Shown here in pieces: positions 27,029-36,607 of a stretch of 64,000 nt of DNA; positions within the stretch are counted from its first letter, which is position 1; every line of letters starts with the position of its first letter. Origin of the DNA: Egicoccus halophilus. GTDB lineage: Bacteria > Actinomycetota > Nitriliruptoria > Nitriliruptorales > Nitriliruptoraceae. The notes beneath the pieces were generated by a model. That model ran no database searches. It was not told the origin of the DNA and saw only the letters and a list, made by a program, of their open reading frames with translations. The position numbers and the translations under genes are program-made. The stretch spans positions 3,607,001 to 3,671,000 of the forward strand of contig NZ_CP036250.1 of assembly GCF_004300825.1 (NCBI RefSeq), read 5' to 3'.

Positions 27029-28435
27029 TCAGCGTGGCGCGTCGAGGCGGGCCATCAGCATGCGGGCGCACTCGGCCACCGAGCCGGCCATCGACGGGTA
27101 GACGGTGATGGTCTGCGCGAGCTGCGCCACGGTCAGGCGGTTCTGCACCGCGGTCGCGAGCGGTTGGATCAGATCGCTGGCCCGCATCGACACCACGACC
27201 CCGCCGACGACCGTGCCGGACCCGACCTGGGCGTGGACCTTCACGAACCCGTCGACGCCACCGGTCATCTTCGCGCGCGGGTTGCCGCGGAAGTCGAGAC
27301 GGGCGGTCTCGACCGGGACGCCGGCCGCGGCCGCCTCCTCCGACGACATGCCCACGGTCGCGACCTCCGGATCGGTGAAGATCGTCGAGGCGACCGCGTC
27401 CCACCGGATCGGCTGGACCGCCTGGCCGAGCGCGTGCCACATCGCGGTGCGCCCCTGCATGGCCGCCACCGAGGCGAGCATCACCCGGCCGGTGACGTCC
27501 CCGGCCGCGTACACCCAGCGGCACTCGGTGCGGCCGACCGAGTCGACGTCGATCCCGCCCCAGTCGTTGACCACCGCGCCGACCTTCTCCAGGCCGATGT
27601 CCGACGCGCTCGGCACCTGCCCGACGGTGAACAGCACGTGGCTGCCCACGACCTCACCGCCGGCCTTGAGTCCGACGGCGACCTCGTCGCCGCGACGTTC
27701 GCAGGACACGGCCCGGGCGTTGCGCAGGATGGTCATCCCGCGCCGCTCGAAGACGTCCTCGATCACCTGGGCGGCGTCGGGGTCCTCGGTGGGCAGGATC
27801 AGTTCGCGGGAGCTGACCAGGGTCACCTCGGCGCCGAAGCGCCGGAAGGCGTGGGCGAACTCCGCGCCCGTCGCGCCCGAGCCGACCACGACGAGGTGTT
27901 CGGGGACCTCCGGCAGCCCGTAGACCTGCTGGCCGACGAGCACCCGCTCGCCGTCGGGCTCGAAGAACGGCAGCACCCGGGCGGTCGACCCGGTGGCGAT
28001 CAGCACGTAGTCGGCGGTCAGGACGTGCTGCTCGCCGTGCTGGTCGGTGGCGGTGACCTCGTGGTAGCCCGAGAGGCGCCCCCGTCCGCGGACGAGCTTC
28101 ACGCCCACGGCCTCGCTCTTGGCCTCGATGTCGCGCGACTGGTTCGCGCCGAGCTGCAGGACGTTGGCCGCCACCTTGGGGAAGTCGACCACGGTGCGGT
28201 CGACCGGCTGACCCTCGGGCAGGTGGACGCCCATGCCCTCGGCGAGATCCAGCCAACCCATCGCCTCGGCGGCGACGATCAGTGCTTTGGACGGCACGCA
28301 GTCCCACAGGACGCTGTTGCCGCCCAGTCCCTCGTCGGTGACGATGGTGACGTCGGCGCCGAGCTCGACGGCGACCAGCGCGGCCTCGTAGCCGGCCGGC
28401 CCGCCGCCGAGGATGACGATGCGTTGCGTGCTCAC
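27029..28435 (-). CDS. lpdA: NAD(P)H-quinone reductase LpdA-like flavoprotein
   Basis: 468 residues of the pyridine-nucleotide disulfide oxidoreductase fold. It has the FAD Rossmann motif VILGGGPAGYEAA, the NAD(P) motif VVGSGATGAEFA and a C-terminal dimerisation domain. The active-site strand reads GGNSVLWDCVPSK: only Cys46 of the usual CxxxxC redox pair remains, with Ser at position 41. The C-terminus also lacks the His-Glu pair of true lipoamide dehydrogenase. This matches the mycobacterial LpdA (Rv3303c) group, which reduces quinones and not lipoamide. It should act in quinone redox balance or oxidative defence. It is a single gene. Confidence 0.9.
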   Translation of the reverse strand: MSTQRIVILGGGPAGYEAALVAVELGADVTIVTDEGLGGNSVLWDCVPSKALIVAAEAMGWLDLAEGMGVHLPEGQPVDRTVVDFPKVAANVLQLGANQSRDIEAKSEAVGVKLVRGRGRLSGYHEVTATDQHGEQHVLTADYVLIATGSTARVLPFFEPDGERVLVGQQVYGLPEVPEHLVVVGSGATGAEFAHAFRRFGAEVTLVSSRELILPTEDPDAAQVIEDVFERRGMTILRNARAVSCERRGDEVAVGLKAGGEVVGSHVLFTVGQVPSASDIGLEKVGAVVNDWGGIDVDSVGRTECRWVYAAGDVTGRVMLASVAAMQGRTAMWHALGQAVQPIRWDAVASTIFTDPEVATVGMSSEEAAAAGVPVETARLDFRGNPRAKMTGGVDGFVKVHAQVGSGTVVGGVVVSMRASDLIQPLATAVQNRLTVAQLAQTITVYPSMAGSVAECARMLMARLDAPR

Positions 28436-28486
28436 GAGGTTGCCTCGGACAGGAGTCGGGCGGGGATCGGGCCCAACGCTACCCGC

Positions 28487-28512
28487 CGCGGCCGGGTGCC
28501 GGCCCGGCCGCG
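28487..28512 (-). terminator. hairpin between ABC operon and lpdA
   Basis: 10-bp GC inverted repeat (CGCGGCCGGG, 6-nt loop) just after the ABC permease stop and before lpdA on the same strand. Confidence 0.45.
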
Positions 28513-28521
28513 CGGGTGGCG

Positions 28522-29709
28522 TCAGCGCACCGGCTCGGCCTTCCAGGCCTCACGCCAGGTCATCCGGTTGCCGGCCAGCAGCGTGCCGGCATAGAGCCGT
28601 CCCGCCAGACGGACCACCAGCACCGTCGTCGCCAGGGTGACGAGCGTGGCGAGCGCGACCTGCCACATCGGGATCGCGCCGAACGCCATGCGGGCGGGAA
28701 CCACGAACGGGGCGGTCGGCGGCACGAACGTCAGGATCTGGGTCACCAGGCCATCGGGGTTGGGCAGCACCACGAAGATGGCCGCGAAGTAGGCGCCGAT
28801 GACCGCGAAGGTCAACGGCCCCGACGTCGACTGCGCGTCCTCCAGCGACGAGGCCATGGACCCGGCCACCGCGTACAACGAGGCGTAGAACAGGAAGCCG
28901 ACGACCAGCATGAGCAGGCTGATCGCGACCACGCCGCCGGTCGCCGGCGGCAGCTCGAAGGCCCCGACGACGGCGTTGGCGCCCAGCGCCGCAGCCACCG
29001 TCAGACCCAGCTGCACCAACGCCAGCACCGACATCGCGAGAAGCTTGCCCGCCAGCAGGTGCCACGGTCGGGCGACGCTGAGCAGGACCTCGACGACCCG
29101 CGAGGACTTTTCCTCGATCGCGCCACTGAGCAGCGTCGCGCCGTTGCCCTGGATGCCGACGAACAGCAGGATGGTCGCGGCCAGCGCGATCCCGAAGCCG
29201 TCGACGCCGTCGGTCGCCTCACCGGCCACGTCGACGGTCTCCAACGGCGTGGTCGGTCGCAGCACCGACGCGGCCTGCGCCGGGTCGAGCCCCGCGGCCT
29301 CGAGCCCCTCCCCGACCGCGGCGAGCTGCAGCGCCGCCTCGACGGCGAACTGCAGGGACTGGTCGGGGCGCCCGTCGGCGAGCAGCTCGGTGCGCTCGAC
29401 CAGCACGGCGTCGAGCTCGCCGTCGCCGACGGCGCGCACCGCCTCGTCCCGGTCGGGCACCGTCGTGACCGTCACCTCGGCGTCGTCGGGCAGCCCGGCG
29501 GCGAGCAGCGCGTCGAAGTCGGCCGGTGCGTCACCCACCACGCCCAGGGCGTGCGGCTCCGGGCCGTCGTCACCGAACAGGGTCGGGACCACGACCAGGC
29601 CGGCCACGATCACCAGGGTCACGAGGGTGCCGACCAGATAGCCCTTCTTGGCGCCCCGCTCGACGAGCTCCCGCCGTGTCACGAGCCAGATGGTCTGCAG
29701 CGGGCTCAT
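28522..29709 (-). CDS. ABC-2 type exporter permease (NatB-like)
   Basis: 395 residues from ATG 29709, overlapping the ATPase stop as ATGA. The first helix (GYLVGTLVTLVIVAGLVVVPTLF, about 22-45) is followed by an extracytoplasmic domain of about 135 residues, then five more helices in the C-half, including ILLFVGIQGNG and the conserved IEEKSSRVVEVLLS cytoplasmic loop. That loop is the hallmark of NatB/YhaP-type ABC-2 permeases, which export Na+ or small molecules and peptides. The neighbouring two-component pair is divergent and may control it. The substrate is unknown. Confidence 0.88.
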   Translation of the reverse strand: MSPLQTIWLVTRRELVERGAKKGYLVGTLVTLVIVAGLVVVPTLFGDDGPEPHALGVVGDAPADFDALLAAGLPDDAEVTVTTVPDRDEAVRAVGDGELDAVLVERTELLADGRPDQSLQFAVEAALQLAAVGEGLEAAGLDPAQAASVLRPTTPLETVDVAGEATDGVDGFGIALAATILLFVGIQGNGATLLSGAIEEKSSRVVEVLLSVARPWHLLAGKLLAMSVLALVQLGLTVAAALGANAVVGAFELPPATGGVVAISLLMLVVGFLFYASLYAVAGSMASSLEDAQSTSGPLTFAVIGAYFAAIFVVLPNPDGLVTQILTFVPPTAPFVVPARMAFGAIPMWQVALATLVTLATTVLVVRLAGRLYAGTLLAGNRMTWREAWKAEPVR

Positions 29710-30650
29710 GCGTCCACCTCCACGGACTCCTCGGACGATGCGGCGGCGTGCTCGAGATCGGTGATCGAGGCCCCGACGACGTCGCGGAAGACCTCCGTCA
29801 GTCGGGGCGAGGTGAAGGTCAGGTGCTCGATGGTGCCCTGACCGGCCAGCTCCTCGACCAGTGCCGGGACCGGGGTCGCGACCGGGACCTGCAGCCGGAC
29901 GATGCCCTCGCGGGCGTCGAGCAGTCGCGCCCCGCTCGGCGGCGTCACCGGCCGGTTGTCGGCCAGGCGCACCTCGACCCGCCGGTAGTCGGCGGCGGCG
30001 CGGACCTCGTCCAGGGTGCCGGCGATCTGGTCGCGGCCGTGGGCGATGATCACCACGTCGTCGCACAGTTCCTCGACCAGCTCGAGCTGGTGCGAGCTGA
30101 ACACCACGGTCGCTCCAGCGGCGGCCCGCTCGCGCAAAACCTCGCTCATGGCCTGCACCCCCAGCGGGTCCAGACCGCTGAAGGGCTCGTCGAGCACCAG
30201 CAGCTCCGGGTCGTGCACCAGCGACGCGGCGAGCTGCACCCGCTGCTGGTTGCCGTGGGACAGGTCGGACAGACGCGCGTCGATCCGGTCGGCGAGGCCG
30301 AGTTCCGTCAACCATCGCTGCGTCGCGCGCCCGGCGTCGTCGGCGTCCATCCCGTGCAGTTCGGCCAGGTAGCGCAGCTGGCGGCCCACCGGCATGCGGG
30401 CGTACAGGCCGCGTTGCTCGGGCATGTAGCCGAACCGCAGCCGGACGTCGCTGGTGACCTCCCGATCCCGCCAGCGCACCTCACCCGCGTCGAGCCGCAC
30501 GAGCCCGAACACCGCCCGCATGGTGGTCGTCTTGCCGGCGCCGTTGGGACCGAGGAAGCCCAGCATGCGGCCGGGGGCGGCGGTCAACGTCACACCGTCG
30601 AGCGCCGTCACCTCGCCATAGCGTTTGTGCAGGTCCTGCACCCTCAGCAC
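29706..30650 (-). CDS. ABC exporter ATP-binding subunit (NatA-like)
   Basis: 314 residues from GTG 30650, with AAGGA 6 nt upstream. A longer frame to 30806 would overlap the start of the divergent kinase and is rejected. The motifs are Walker A GPNGAGKTT, Q-loop YMPEQRGLY, signature LSHGNQQRVQLA (degenerate S of LSGGQ), Walker B LLVLDEPFSGLDP and the H-loop SSHQ. The C-terminal 80 residues (EVRLADN...TSPRLTEVFRDVV) are typical of NatA/YhaQ-type ATPases, and YMPEQRGLY is specific to that branch. It forms a two-gene operon with the permease. Confidence 0.92.
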   Translation of the reverse strand: MLRVQDLHKRYGEVTALDGVTLTAAPGRMLGFLGPNGAGKTTTMRAVFGLVRLDAGEVRWRDREVTSDVRLRFGYMPEQRGLYARMPVGRQLRYLAELHGMDADDAGRATQRWLTELGLADRIDARLSDLSHGNQQRVQLAASLVHDPELLVLDEPFSGLDPLGVQAMSEVLRERAAAGATVVFSSHQLELVEELCDDVVIIAHGRDQIAGTLDEVRAAADYRRVEVRLADNRPVTPPSGARLLDAREGIVRLQVPVATPVPALVEELAGQGTIEHLTFTSPRLTEVFRDVVGASITDLEHAAASSEESVEVDA

Positions 30651-30791
30651 GTGGCGTCCTTCTGCGTCGGGCGCCGGCCCTTCCGCCGGCGCGTCGCCTC
30701 CAGCCTGCACGACGCGAGCCGCGGCGGCGTCAACCCTGCGGCGGATCGTGGGTCCCGCGGTGGAGGGACGTCGACCACGCCCGTCGCCACG

Positions 30792-30797
30792 TAGGCT
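30792..30797 (+). promoter_or_regulatory. putative -10 element (TAGGCT), leaderless start
   Basis: TAGGCT ends 7 nt before the ATG of the histidine kinase, with no ribosome site between; a GTCGAC -35-like hexamer lies 16 bp upstream. This spacing predicts a leaderless mRNA. Confidence 0.45.
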
Positions 30798-30804
30798 CGT
30801 CGAC

Positions 30805-32118
30805 ATGGTCAGCCTTCCGCTCTCCCGCCGTCAGTGGGCCGTCGACACCGGCATCGCCGTCGTCCTCGCGGGCCTGCTGGTCTCCGCCGTGTGGCTCAAC
30901 GCCCGCACCGCGGACCTGACAGCGTTCCCGCCCAACCGATGGACCTACGTGTCGGGTGCGCTGCTCTGCCTCGTGCTGGTCCTGCGACGCCGGGCGCCGC
31001 TGACGACGCTGGTCGTGGCCGGCATCGCCTTCACCGTGTTCCGGCTCACCAACGGCTACGACGCCGGTGCCTCCACCGTCGCGCTGTTCCTCGCCCTCGC
31101 GGCCGCCGGCACCTACGGCGGCGCCCACCGTGACCAGGTCCGCGGGATCGCCGTCGCCGGGCTGATGGCGCTGGTCGTCTGGAGCCTGTTCGCCCAACGC
31201 TTCCTGCTCGCCGACTACTCGGCCGTGTTCGCGCTGCAGGCCTACTCGGTCGCCCTCAACGTGTTCTTCTTCGGCGCAGGCTGGGTGCTGGGCGACCAAC
31301 AGCGGGTGCGTCGGGAGCGCGAGGCCGACCTCGCCGCCCGCACCGCGGAGCTCACCGCCCGCTCGCTCGAACTCGAGGAGGAACGCCAGCGCACGGCCGA
31401 GAAGGCGGCCACCGAGGAGCGGCTCCGGCTCGCCCGCGAACTGCACGACGTCCTCGGCCACCACGTCAGCGTGATGGGCGTGCAGGCCGCCGCGGCGCGG
31501 CGGATCCTGCCCCGCGACCCGGATCGGGCCACCGAGGCGCTCGCGGCGATCGAGCACTCGTCCCGGCAGGCGGTCACCGGGCTGCAGCGGGTGCTCGAGC
31601 TGCTGCGCACCGACGACCGTGACGTGGGCGGCGGCCTGCGGATCGGCCAACGACTCGACGTTCTGGCCGAGGAACTGCGGACCGCGGGCCTGTCGGTGAC
31701 CGTGCAGGCGACCGAGCTGCCGCCCCTGCCCACGGAGATCGACCTGGCGTTGGGTCGGGTGGTGCAGGAGGCGCTGACCAACACCCTGCGGCATGCCGGC
31801 CCCGGCTCGTCGGCCTGGGTACGACTCGCGGCGACGCCGACCGCGGTGGAGGTGGAGGTCATCGACGACGCCGGTGGAGAACCGCTGCTCGCCGCCGCCC
31901 GGGCCGGCAGCGGCTCGGGGCTGCGCGGGATGCGTGAGCGGGTCGAGTTGCACGGTGGACGCTTCACGTGCGGTCCGACCCGTCCCCGCGGCTTCCGCGT
32001 CGAGGCCTGGCTGCCGCTGCCTGAACCCCGCAACGGGTCCGAGCACGCGGCCTCCCGCCGCGCGGCGGTCGCGGTGTCCGAGCCGACGCCCGCCGGGCTC
32101 ACGATGGAGCCCACGTGA
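30805..32118 (+). CDS. sensor histidine kinase (HisKA_3, NarL partner)
   Basis: 437 residues. The N-half has about five to six transmembrane helices (13-160) with very short loops, so it probably senses a membrane or envelope signal. A coiled linker with many Glu/Arg residues (about 165-200) leads to the HisKA_3 dimerisation helix RLRLARELHDVLGHH, with phosphoacceptor His214. The HATPase_c domain has the N-box VVQEALTNTLRHA, the G-box GSGLRGMRERVELHGG, and ends near residue 410. The response regulator gene overlaps by 4 nt. The pair is divergent from the ABC exporter, the usual layout of LiaSR/DesKR-like systems controlling an exporter. Confidence 0.92.
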   Translation: MVSLPLSRRQWAVDTGIAVVLAGLLVSAVWLNARTADLTAFPPNRWTYVSGALLCLVLVLRRRAPLTTLVVAGIAFTVFRLTNGYDAGASTVALFLALAAAGTYGGAHRDQVRGIAVAGLMALVVWSLFAQRFLLADYSAVFALQAYSVALNVFFFGAGWVLGDQQRVRREREADLAARTAELTARSLELEEERQRTAEKAATEERLRLARELHDVLGHHVSVMGVQAAAARRILPRDPDRATEALAAIEHSSRQAVTGLQRVLELLRTDDRDVGGGLRIGQRLDVLAEELRTAGLSVTVQATELPPLPTEIDLALGRVVQEALTNTLRHAGPGSSAWVRLAATPTAVEVEVIDDAGGEPLLAAARAGSGSGLRGMRERVELHGGRFTCGPTRPRGFRVEAWLPLPEPRNGSEHAASRRAAVAVSEPTPAGLTMEPT

Positions 32119-32801
32119 GCCGCGAGTGCCGCGTCCTGCTCGTCGACGACCACGAGCTGGTCCGCGCCGGGTTCCGTCTCATCCTCGAGACCGAGCCCGG
32201 TCTGCGGGTGGTGGGTGAGGCCGCGGACGGCGCCGCGGCCGTCGAGGAGACGCGCCGCCTGCGTCCGGACCTGGCGCTCATGGACGTGCAGATGCCGGTG
32301 CTCGACGGCATCGCGGCGGCGCGCCGGCTCGCCGAGTTGGGGGAGCCCGCCCGAATCGTGATCCTGACCACGTTCGAACGCGACGACCTGGTGGTCGACG
32401 CCCTGCGGGCGGGCGCCTCGGGCTTCCTGCTCAAGAACGCCCCACCGGAGCAGCTGGTCGAGGCGGTGCGCACCGTGGCGGCCGGGGACGCGCTGCTGGC
32501 CCCGTCGGTGACGCGCCGGCTGATCGAGCGCTTCGCCACCACCGGGCTCGTCCCCCGACGCGACGACCTGCTGGCACCGCTCACCGGACGCGAGCGCGAG
32601 GTGCTGACGCTGGTCGCGACGGGCCGGAGCAACGCCGAGATCGCCGCCTCGCTGCACCTGGGCGAGGCGACGGTCAAGACCCACCTGTCGCGCACGCTGC
32701 AGAAGCTGCACCTGCGCGACCGGGTCCACGCGGTGGTGTTCGCCTACGAGATCGGCCTGGTCGCTCCGGGAACCGGCGCCCTGGACGACCTCACCGGGTG
32801 A
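32115..32801 (+). CDS. LuxR/NarL family response regulator
   Basis: 228 residues with a GTG start overlapping the kinase stop (GTGA). The receiver domain (about 6-122) has VLLVDDHELVR with the acidic pair, phosphoacceptor Asp57 in LALMDVQMP, the switch Thr in ILTTFERD and Lys in LLKNAPPEQL. The C-terminal GerE helix-turn-helix is LTGREREVLTLVATGRSNAEIA then ATVKTHLSRTLQKL. It should be phosphorylated by the adjacent kinase and bind DNA as a dimer, probably in the 155-bp gap before the ABC exporter. A hairpin overlaps its stop codon. Confidence 0.94.
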   Translation: MSRECRVLLVDDHELVRAGFRLILETEPGLRVVGEAADGAAAVEETRRLRPDLALMDVQMPVLDGIAAARRLAELGEPARIVILTTFERDDLVVDALRAGASGFLLKNAPPEQLVEAVRTVAAGDALLAPSVTRRLIERFATTGLVPRRDDLLAPLTGREREVLTLVATGRSNAEIAASLHLGEATVKTHLSRTLQKLHLRDRVHAVVFAYEIGLVAPGTGALDDLTG

Positions 32802-32820
32802 CCGGCCGCCCGGTGAGGTC
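32787..32820. terminator. bidirectional hairpin overlapping a stop codon
   Basis: 12-bp perfect inverted repeat (arm GACCTCACCGGG) with a 10-nt loop that holds the response-regulator TGA; between convergent genes. Confidence 0.6.
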
Positions 32821-32855
32821 GGCCACGGTACGCCAGGTGATCCGGCACGGGTCGG

Positions 32856-34451
<1,596 letters not shown>

Positions 34452-34593
34452 GCTGCGACCTCCTGCTCCGACGACGTCCTGACGTGCTGGGACAGGCTAT
34501 GGCGCCGATGAACGCCGGCGGTAGTCGGCCCTCCCACGGGCGCGGACACACCCTCGACACGTACGGGCGACTGTGGACCAAGGGGAAGTGGTC

Positions 34594-34603
34594 GGCGTGC
34601 CCG
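34594..34603 (+). repeat. core of the recurrent intergenic motif
   Basis: GGCGTGCCCG inside GTGGTCGGCGTGCCCGCGCG, the same core as at 11820, 21661 and 23661, here 105 nt before the gas-vesicle-flanking gene. Confidence 0.3.
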
Positions 34604-34707
34604 CGCGCATCGGTGGCGTCGACACGATCCAACGGCGGTAGGAGGGCGGCGGCGCACACCCCACGATGGGCTCCAGTGCTCAGGTCCGCGAGCGAGAGGA
34701 GCAACCC

Positions 34708-35430
34708 ATGGGTGGCAACGGTGTGGCAAGCGCACTGCACCTCGACCGTGCCCTCGAGGCACTCGGTGTACGCAAGCGCAAGACGATCCTCGGCCTGCCG
34801 ATCGGTCCGAAGCAGACCGACTGGAGCCGTGTCGCGAAGCTGGGAGCCGGCGCCGCCGCCGTGGCGGGTGCGGCCAAGGCGGCGAGTTCGGTCGACATCG
34901 ACGAACTGGCCGCACAGGCCCCGAGCCGACAGGACGGCGAGGGCGAGACGTCCGACACCGAGGCGTCGACCGGCGACGACGAGGGCGACGACGACGCCGA
35001 CGAGGACGACGACGCGTCCCCCCGCGCGGCCGAGAACGATGCCGCCGACGCAGACGGCGACGGCGACGGCGACGAGGAAGGGACCTCCGCGAAGGGCGAG
35101 ACCTCCGCGAAGGGCGAGACCTCCGCGAAGGGCGAGACATCCGCGAACGGCACGTCGTCGAACGGCGCGTCGGCCCAGGGTGAGTCGTCGAAGACCAAGC
35201 CGTCGAAGAGCAGGTCGTCGAACGGCGAATCGCCTGCCTCCGACGACAAGAGCAGCGGGACGGACTCCGGCGGCTCCCACCAGGAACCGGTCAAGACACG
35301 TCGGCGTGTCATCTCGCAGCGTCGTCGCCCACGTCCGCGGCTGGGGCAACGCGCCCGCCCGTCGGTGCGGGTGCATCAGCGCGAAGCCGCACGCAACGAC
35401 CAGCGCACGAAGGGAAAGCAGACCGCATGA
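34708..35430 (+). CDS. gas-vesicle-locus protein with LGLPxGPKxTDWSRVAKL motif, acidic/basic low-complexity
   Basis: 240 residues from ATG 34708, with AGAGGAG 6 nt upstream. I do not recognise a family. Residues 11-27 are a charged helix. Residues 28-51 are the motif LGLPIGPKQTDWSRVAKL plus an Ala/Gly helix. About 75-115 is strongly acidic (Glu/Asp), and 125-180 is Ser/Gly/Lys/Glu with three exact TSAKGE repeats. The last 40 residues are very basic (RRRVISQRRRPRPR). The same N-terminal motif opens the SRPBCC protein at 38389, 22 of 24 positions identical. The pair frames the gvp operon, so a shared docking role is possible. The next gene overlaps by 4 nt. Confidence 0.7.
   Translation: MGGNGVASALHLDRALEALGVRKRKTILGLPIGPKQTDWSRVAKLGAGAAAVAGAAKAASSVDIDELAAQAPSRQDGEGETSDTEASTGDDEGDDDADEDDDASPRAAENDAADADGDGDGDEEGTSAKGETSAKGETSAKGETSANGTSSNGASAQGESSKTKPSKSRSSNGESPASDDKSSGTDSGGSHQEPVKTRRRVISQRRRPRPRLGQRARPSVRVHQREAARNDQRTKGKQTA
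35083..35136 (+). repeat. 18-bp tandem repeat, 3 copies
   Basis: Three exact copies of ACCTCCGCGAAGGGCGAG, plus a diverged fourth, inside the preceding gene; encodes TSAKGE. Confidence 0.85.
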
Positions 35431-35765
35431 TGTTCCGACGAACGACCACGCTCAAGTGGGGCTTCCGCCTCGGACTGGCTGCGGCCTACCTCAACGACGA
35501 GGAGCACGGCGTCGAACGTCGTGCCGAGCTGCTGCAGGCCCTGCAGGCCCTGACCGCCTCGACCCGCGTCGGGCCGTTGGTCCAGTGGCTGCAGAACCTC
35601 AACGAGGGTGACCTGACGGCACTGACCGAGGGCCTCGCCAACGGCCAGGCCAACGGCCAGGCCGCCGGCCAGGCCGACCGTGAGGCTTCCGACGGCGGCG
35701 AGGACGGCGAGGGGTCCGAACAGGACGACGCGCGCGCCGATGCCAGCGAAGGCGCCGACGCCTGA
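35427..35765 (+). CDS. hypothetical protein of the gas-vesicle locus
   Basis: 112 residues; its ATG overlaps the upstream TGA (ATGA), so it is translated with the motif protein before it. I do not recognise the family. Residues 1-70 look like a compact helical domain (LKWGFRLGLAAAYLNDEEHG, then ELLQALQALTASTRVGPLVQWL). The final 40 residues are an acidic Gly/Asp/Glu/Ala tail containing NGQANGQAAGQ. There is no signal peptide, although the first helix is moderately hydrophobic. A 19-bp terminator hairpin follows. A gas-vesicle role is suggested only by position. Confidence 0.65.
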   Translation: MMFRRTTTLKWGFRLGLAAAYLNDEEHGVERRAELLQALQALTASTRVGPLVQWLQNLNEGDLTALTEGLANGQANGQAAGQADREASDGGEDGEGSEQDDARADASEGADA

Positions 35766-35782
35766 TCGCGCCCGCACGACGC

Positions 35783-35822
35783 AACGAGAGAGGCGACCCG
35801 CAGGCGGGTCGCCTCTCTCGTT
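35783..35822. terminator. strong bidirectional terminator
   Basis: Perfect 19-bp inverted repeat (arm AACGAGAGAGGCGACCCGC) with a 2-nt loop and flanking T residues, between the convergent hypothetical and gvpO genes. Confidence 0.85.
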
Positions 35823-35844
35823 GGTTTCGGTGTTCCGGTCGTCC

Positions 35845-36351
35845 TCAGTCCTCGGCGCGGGCCTGACCACGGATGTAGCGCTGGATGCGCTCGTAACGCA
35901 GCACCTCGCCGTCGGCGTCCGTGTCCACTTCGTAGGTGGCCACGACATCGGTCGCGGCCGGGACCCGGGCGAGCTCGACCACGTCGATCCGCGCGCGCCA
36001 GCCGTCGTCCCGCGGCTCGATGCCGGTGAGCCCGTCGACGCGCCGTCCGGTCAGCTCGGCGATCTGCTGCATCGCCGTTCGGGCCGCCTTCAGCGGAGGG
36101 GTCCCACCCGGCCTCTCGAGCTCCTCGGAGTGGTCGCCGCCCTTGGACTGGTCGCCGCCCTCGGACTGGTCACCGCCCTTGGACTGGTCACCGCCCTTGG
36201 ACTGGTCACCGCCCTTGGACTGGTCGCCGCCCTTGGAGCGGCCACCACCCGAAGACCGTTCGCGGTCCTTCCCGCTCTGACGTCCTCCACCGTTCTGCGG
36301 TGCGTCGTCCTCGCGCTGATCGCTCTGCTCGGCTGTCTCGTCCTTGCTCAC
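35845..36351 (-). CDS. gvpO: gas vesicle protein GvpO with tandem hexapeptide repeat
   Basis: 168 residues from GTG 36351, with GGAGGA 6 nt upstream; an adjacent GTG at 36354 is too close to that site. The C-terminal 80 residues are the GvpO domain: AARTAMQQIAELTGR, GWRARIDVVELARVPAATDVVATYEV, and the terminal RYERIQRYIRGQ. The N-terminal half is low complexity: acidic and Gln-rich, then Ser/Lys/Gly/Asp with six 18-bp repeats that encode GGDQSK. GvpO is required for gas vesicles in haloarchaea and is the hallmark of actinobacterial gvp clusters, where it may regulate or chaperone. It is the last gene of the gvp operon, 19 nt after gvpG. Confidence 0.88.
   Translation of the reverse strand: MSKDETAEQSDQREDDAPQNGGGRQSGKDRERSSGGGRSKGGDQSKGGDQSKGGDQSKGGDQSEGGDQSKGGDHSEELERPGGTPPLKAARTAMQQIAELTGRRVDGLTGIEPRDDGWRARIDVVELARVPAATDVVATYEVDTDADGEVLRYERIQRYIRGQARAED
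36131..36238 (-). repeat. 18-bp tandem repeat, 6 copies, in gvpO
   Basis: Six units of TGGTCRCCGCCCTYGGAS read on the plus strand, encoding GGDQSK-type hexapeptides on the minus strand. Three units are identical. Confidence 0.9.
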
Positions 36352-36370
36352 CACGTCTCCTCCGTCGGTG

Positions 36371-36607
36371 TCATTGCGTGGACCGCGCACGGGCCGCCAC
36401 CAGGCGCTCGAGGAGCGCCTCCTCGGCCACGGCGTGCTCCTCCTCGCTGATGCGGCCGGCGTCGAGTTCCGCCGACAGCTCGCGCAGGGCGGCGAGGATG
36501 CGCCCTTCGTCGTACAACTCCGCCTCGGCGGCACCGATCACCTGTTGCACGACCCACCAGGGGCCGGTGACGGGCGCCGCCAGCAGCTTGACCAGCGATC
36601 CGATCAT
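36371..36607 (-). CDS. gvpG: gas vesicle protein GvpG
   Basis: 78 residues from ATG 36607, which overlaps the gvpF stop as ATGA. The sequence is a typical GvpG: a hydrophobic N-terminus IGSLVKLLAAPVTGPWWVVQQV, then ELYDEGRILAALRELSAELDAGRISEEE and EALLERLVAAR. GvpG is a minor or assembly protein that interacts with GvpF and GvpA. The length is normal for the family. It sits in the order A-F-G-O as in streptomycete clusters. Confidence 0.93.
   Translation of the reverse strand: MIGSLVKLLAAPVTGPWWVVQQVIGAAEAELYDEGRILAALRELSAELDAGRISEEEHAVAEEALLERLVAARARSTQ

Noticed and set aside
30625-30804. Longer start for the histidine kinase
   Set aside because: The extra 60 codons lie antisense to the ABC ATPase start and have no helix or membrane pattern; ATG 30805 begins a normal kinase N-terminus.
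29706-30806. Longer start for the ABC ATPase
   Set aside because: It would overlap the start codon of the divergent kinase; GTG 30650 has a good ribosome site and starts right before the ATPase fold.
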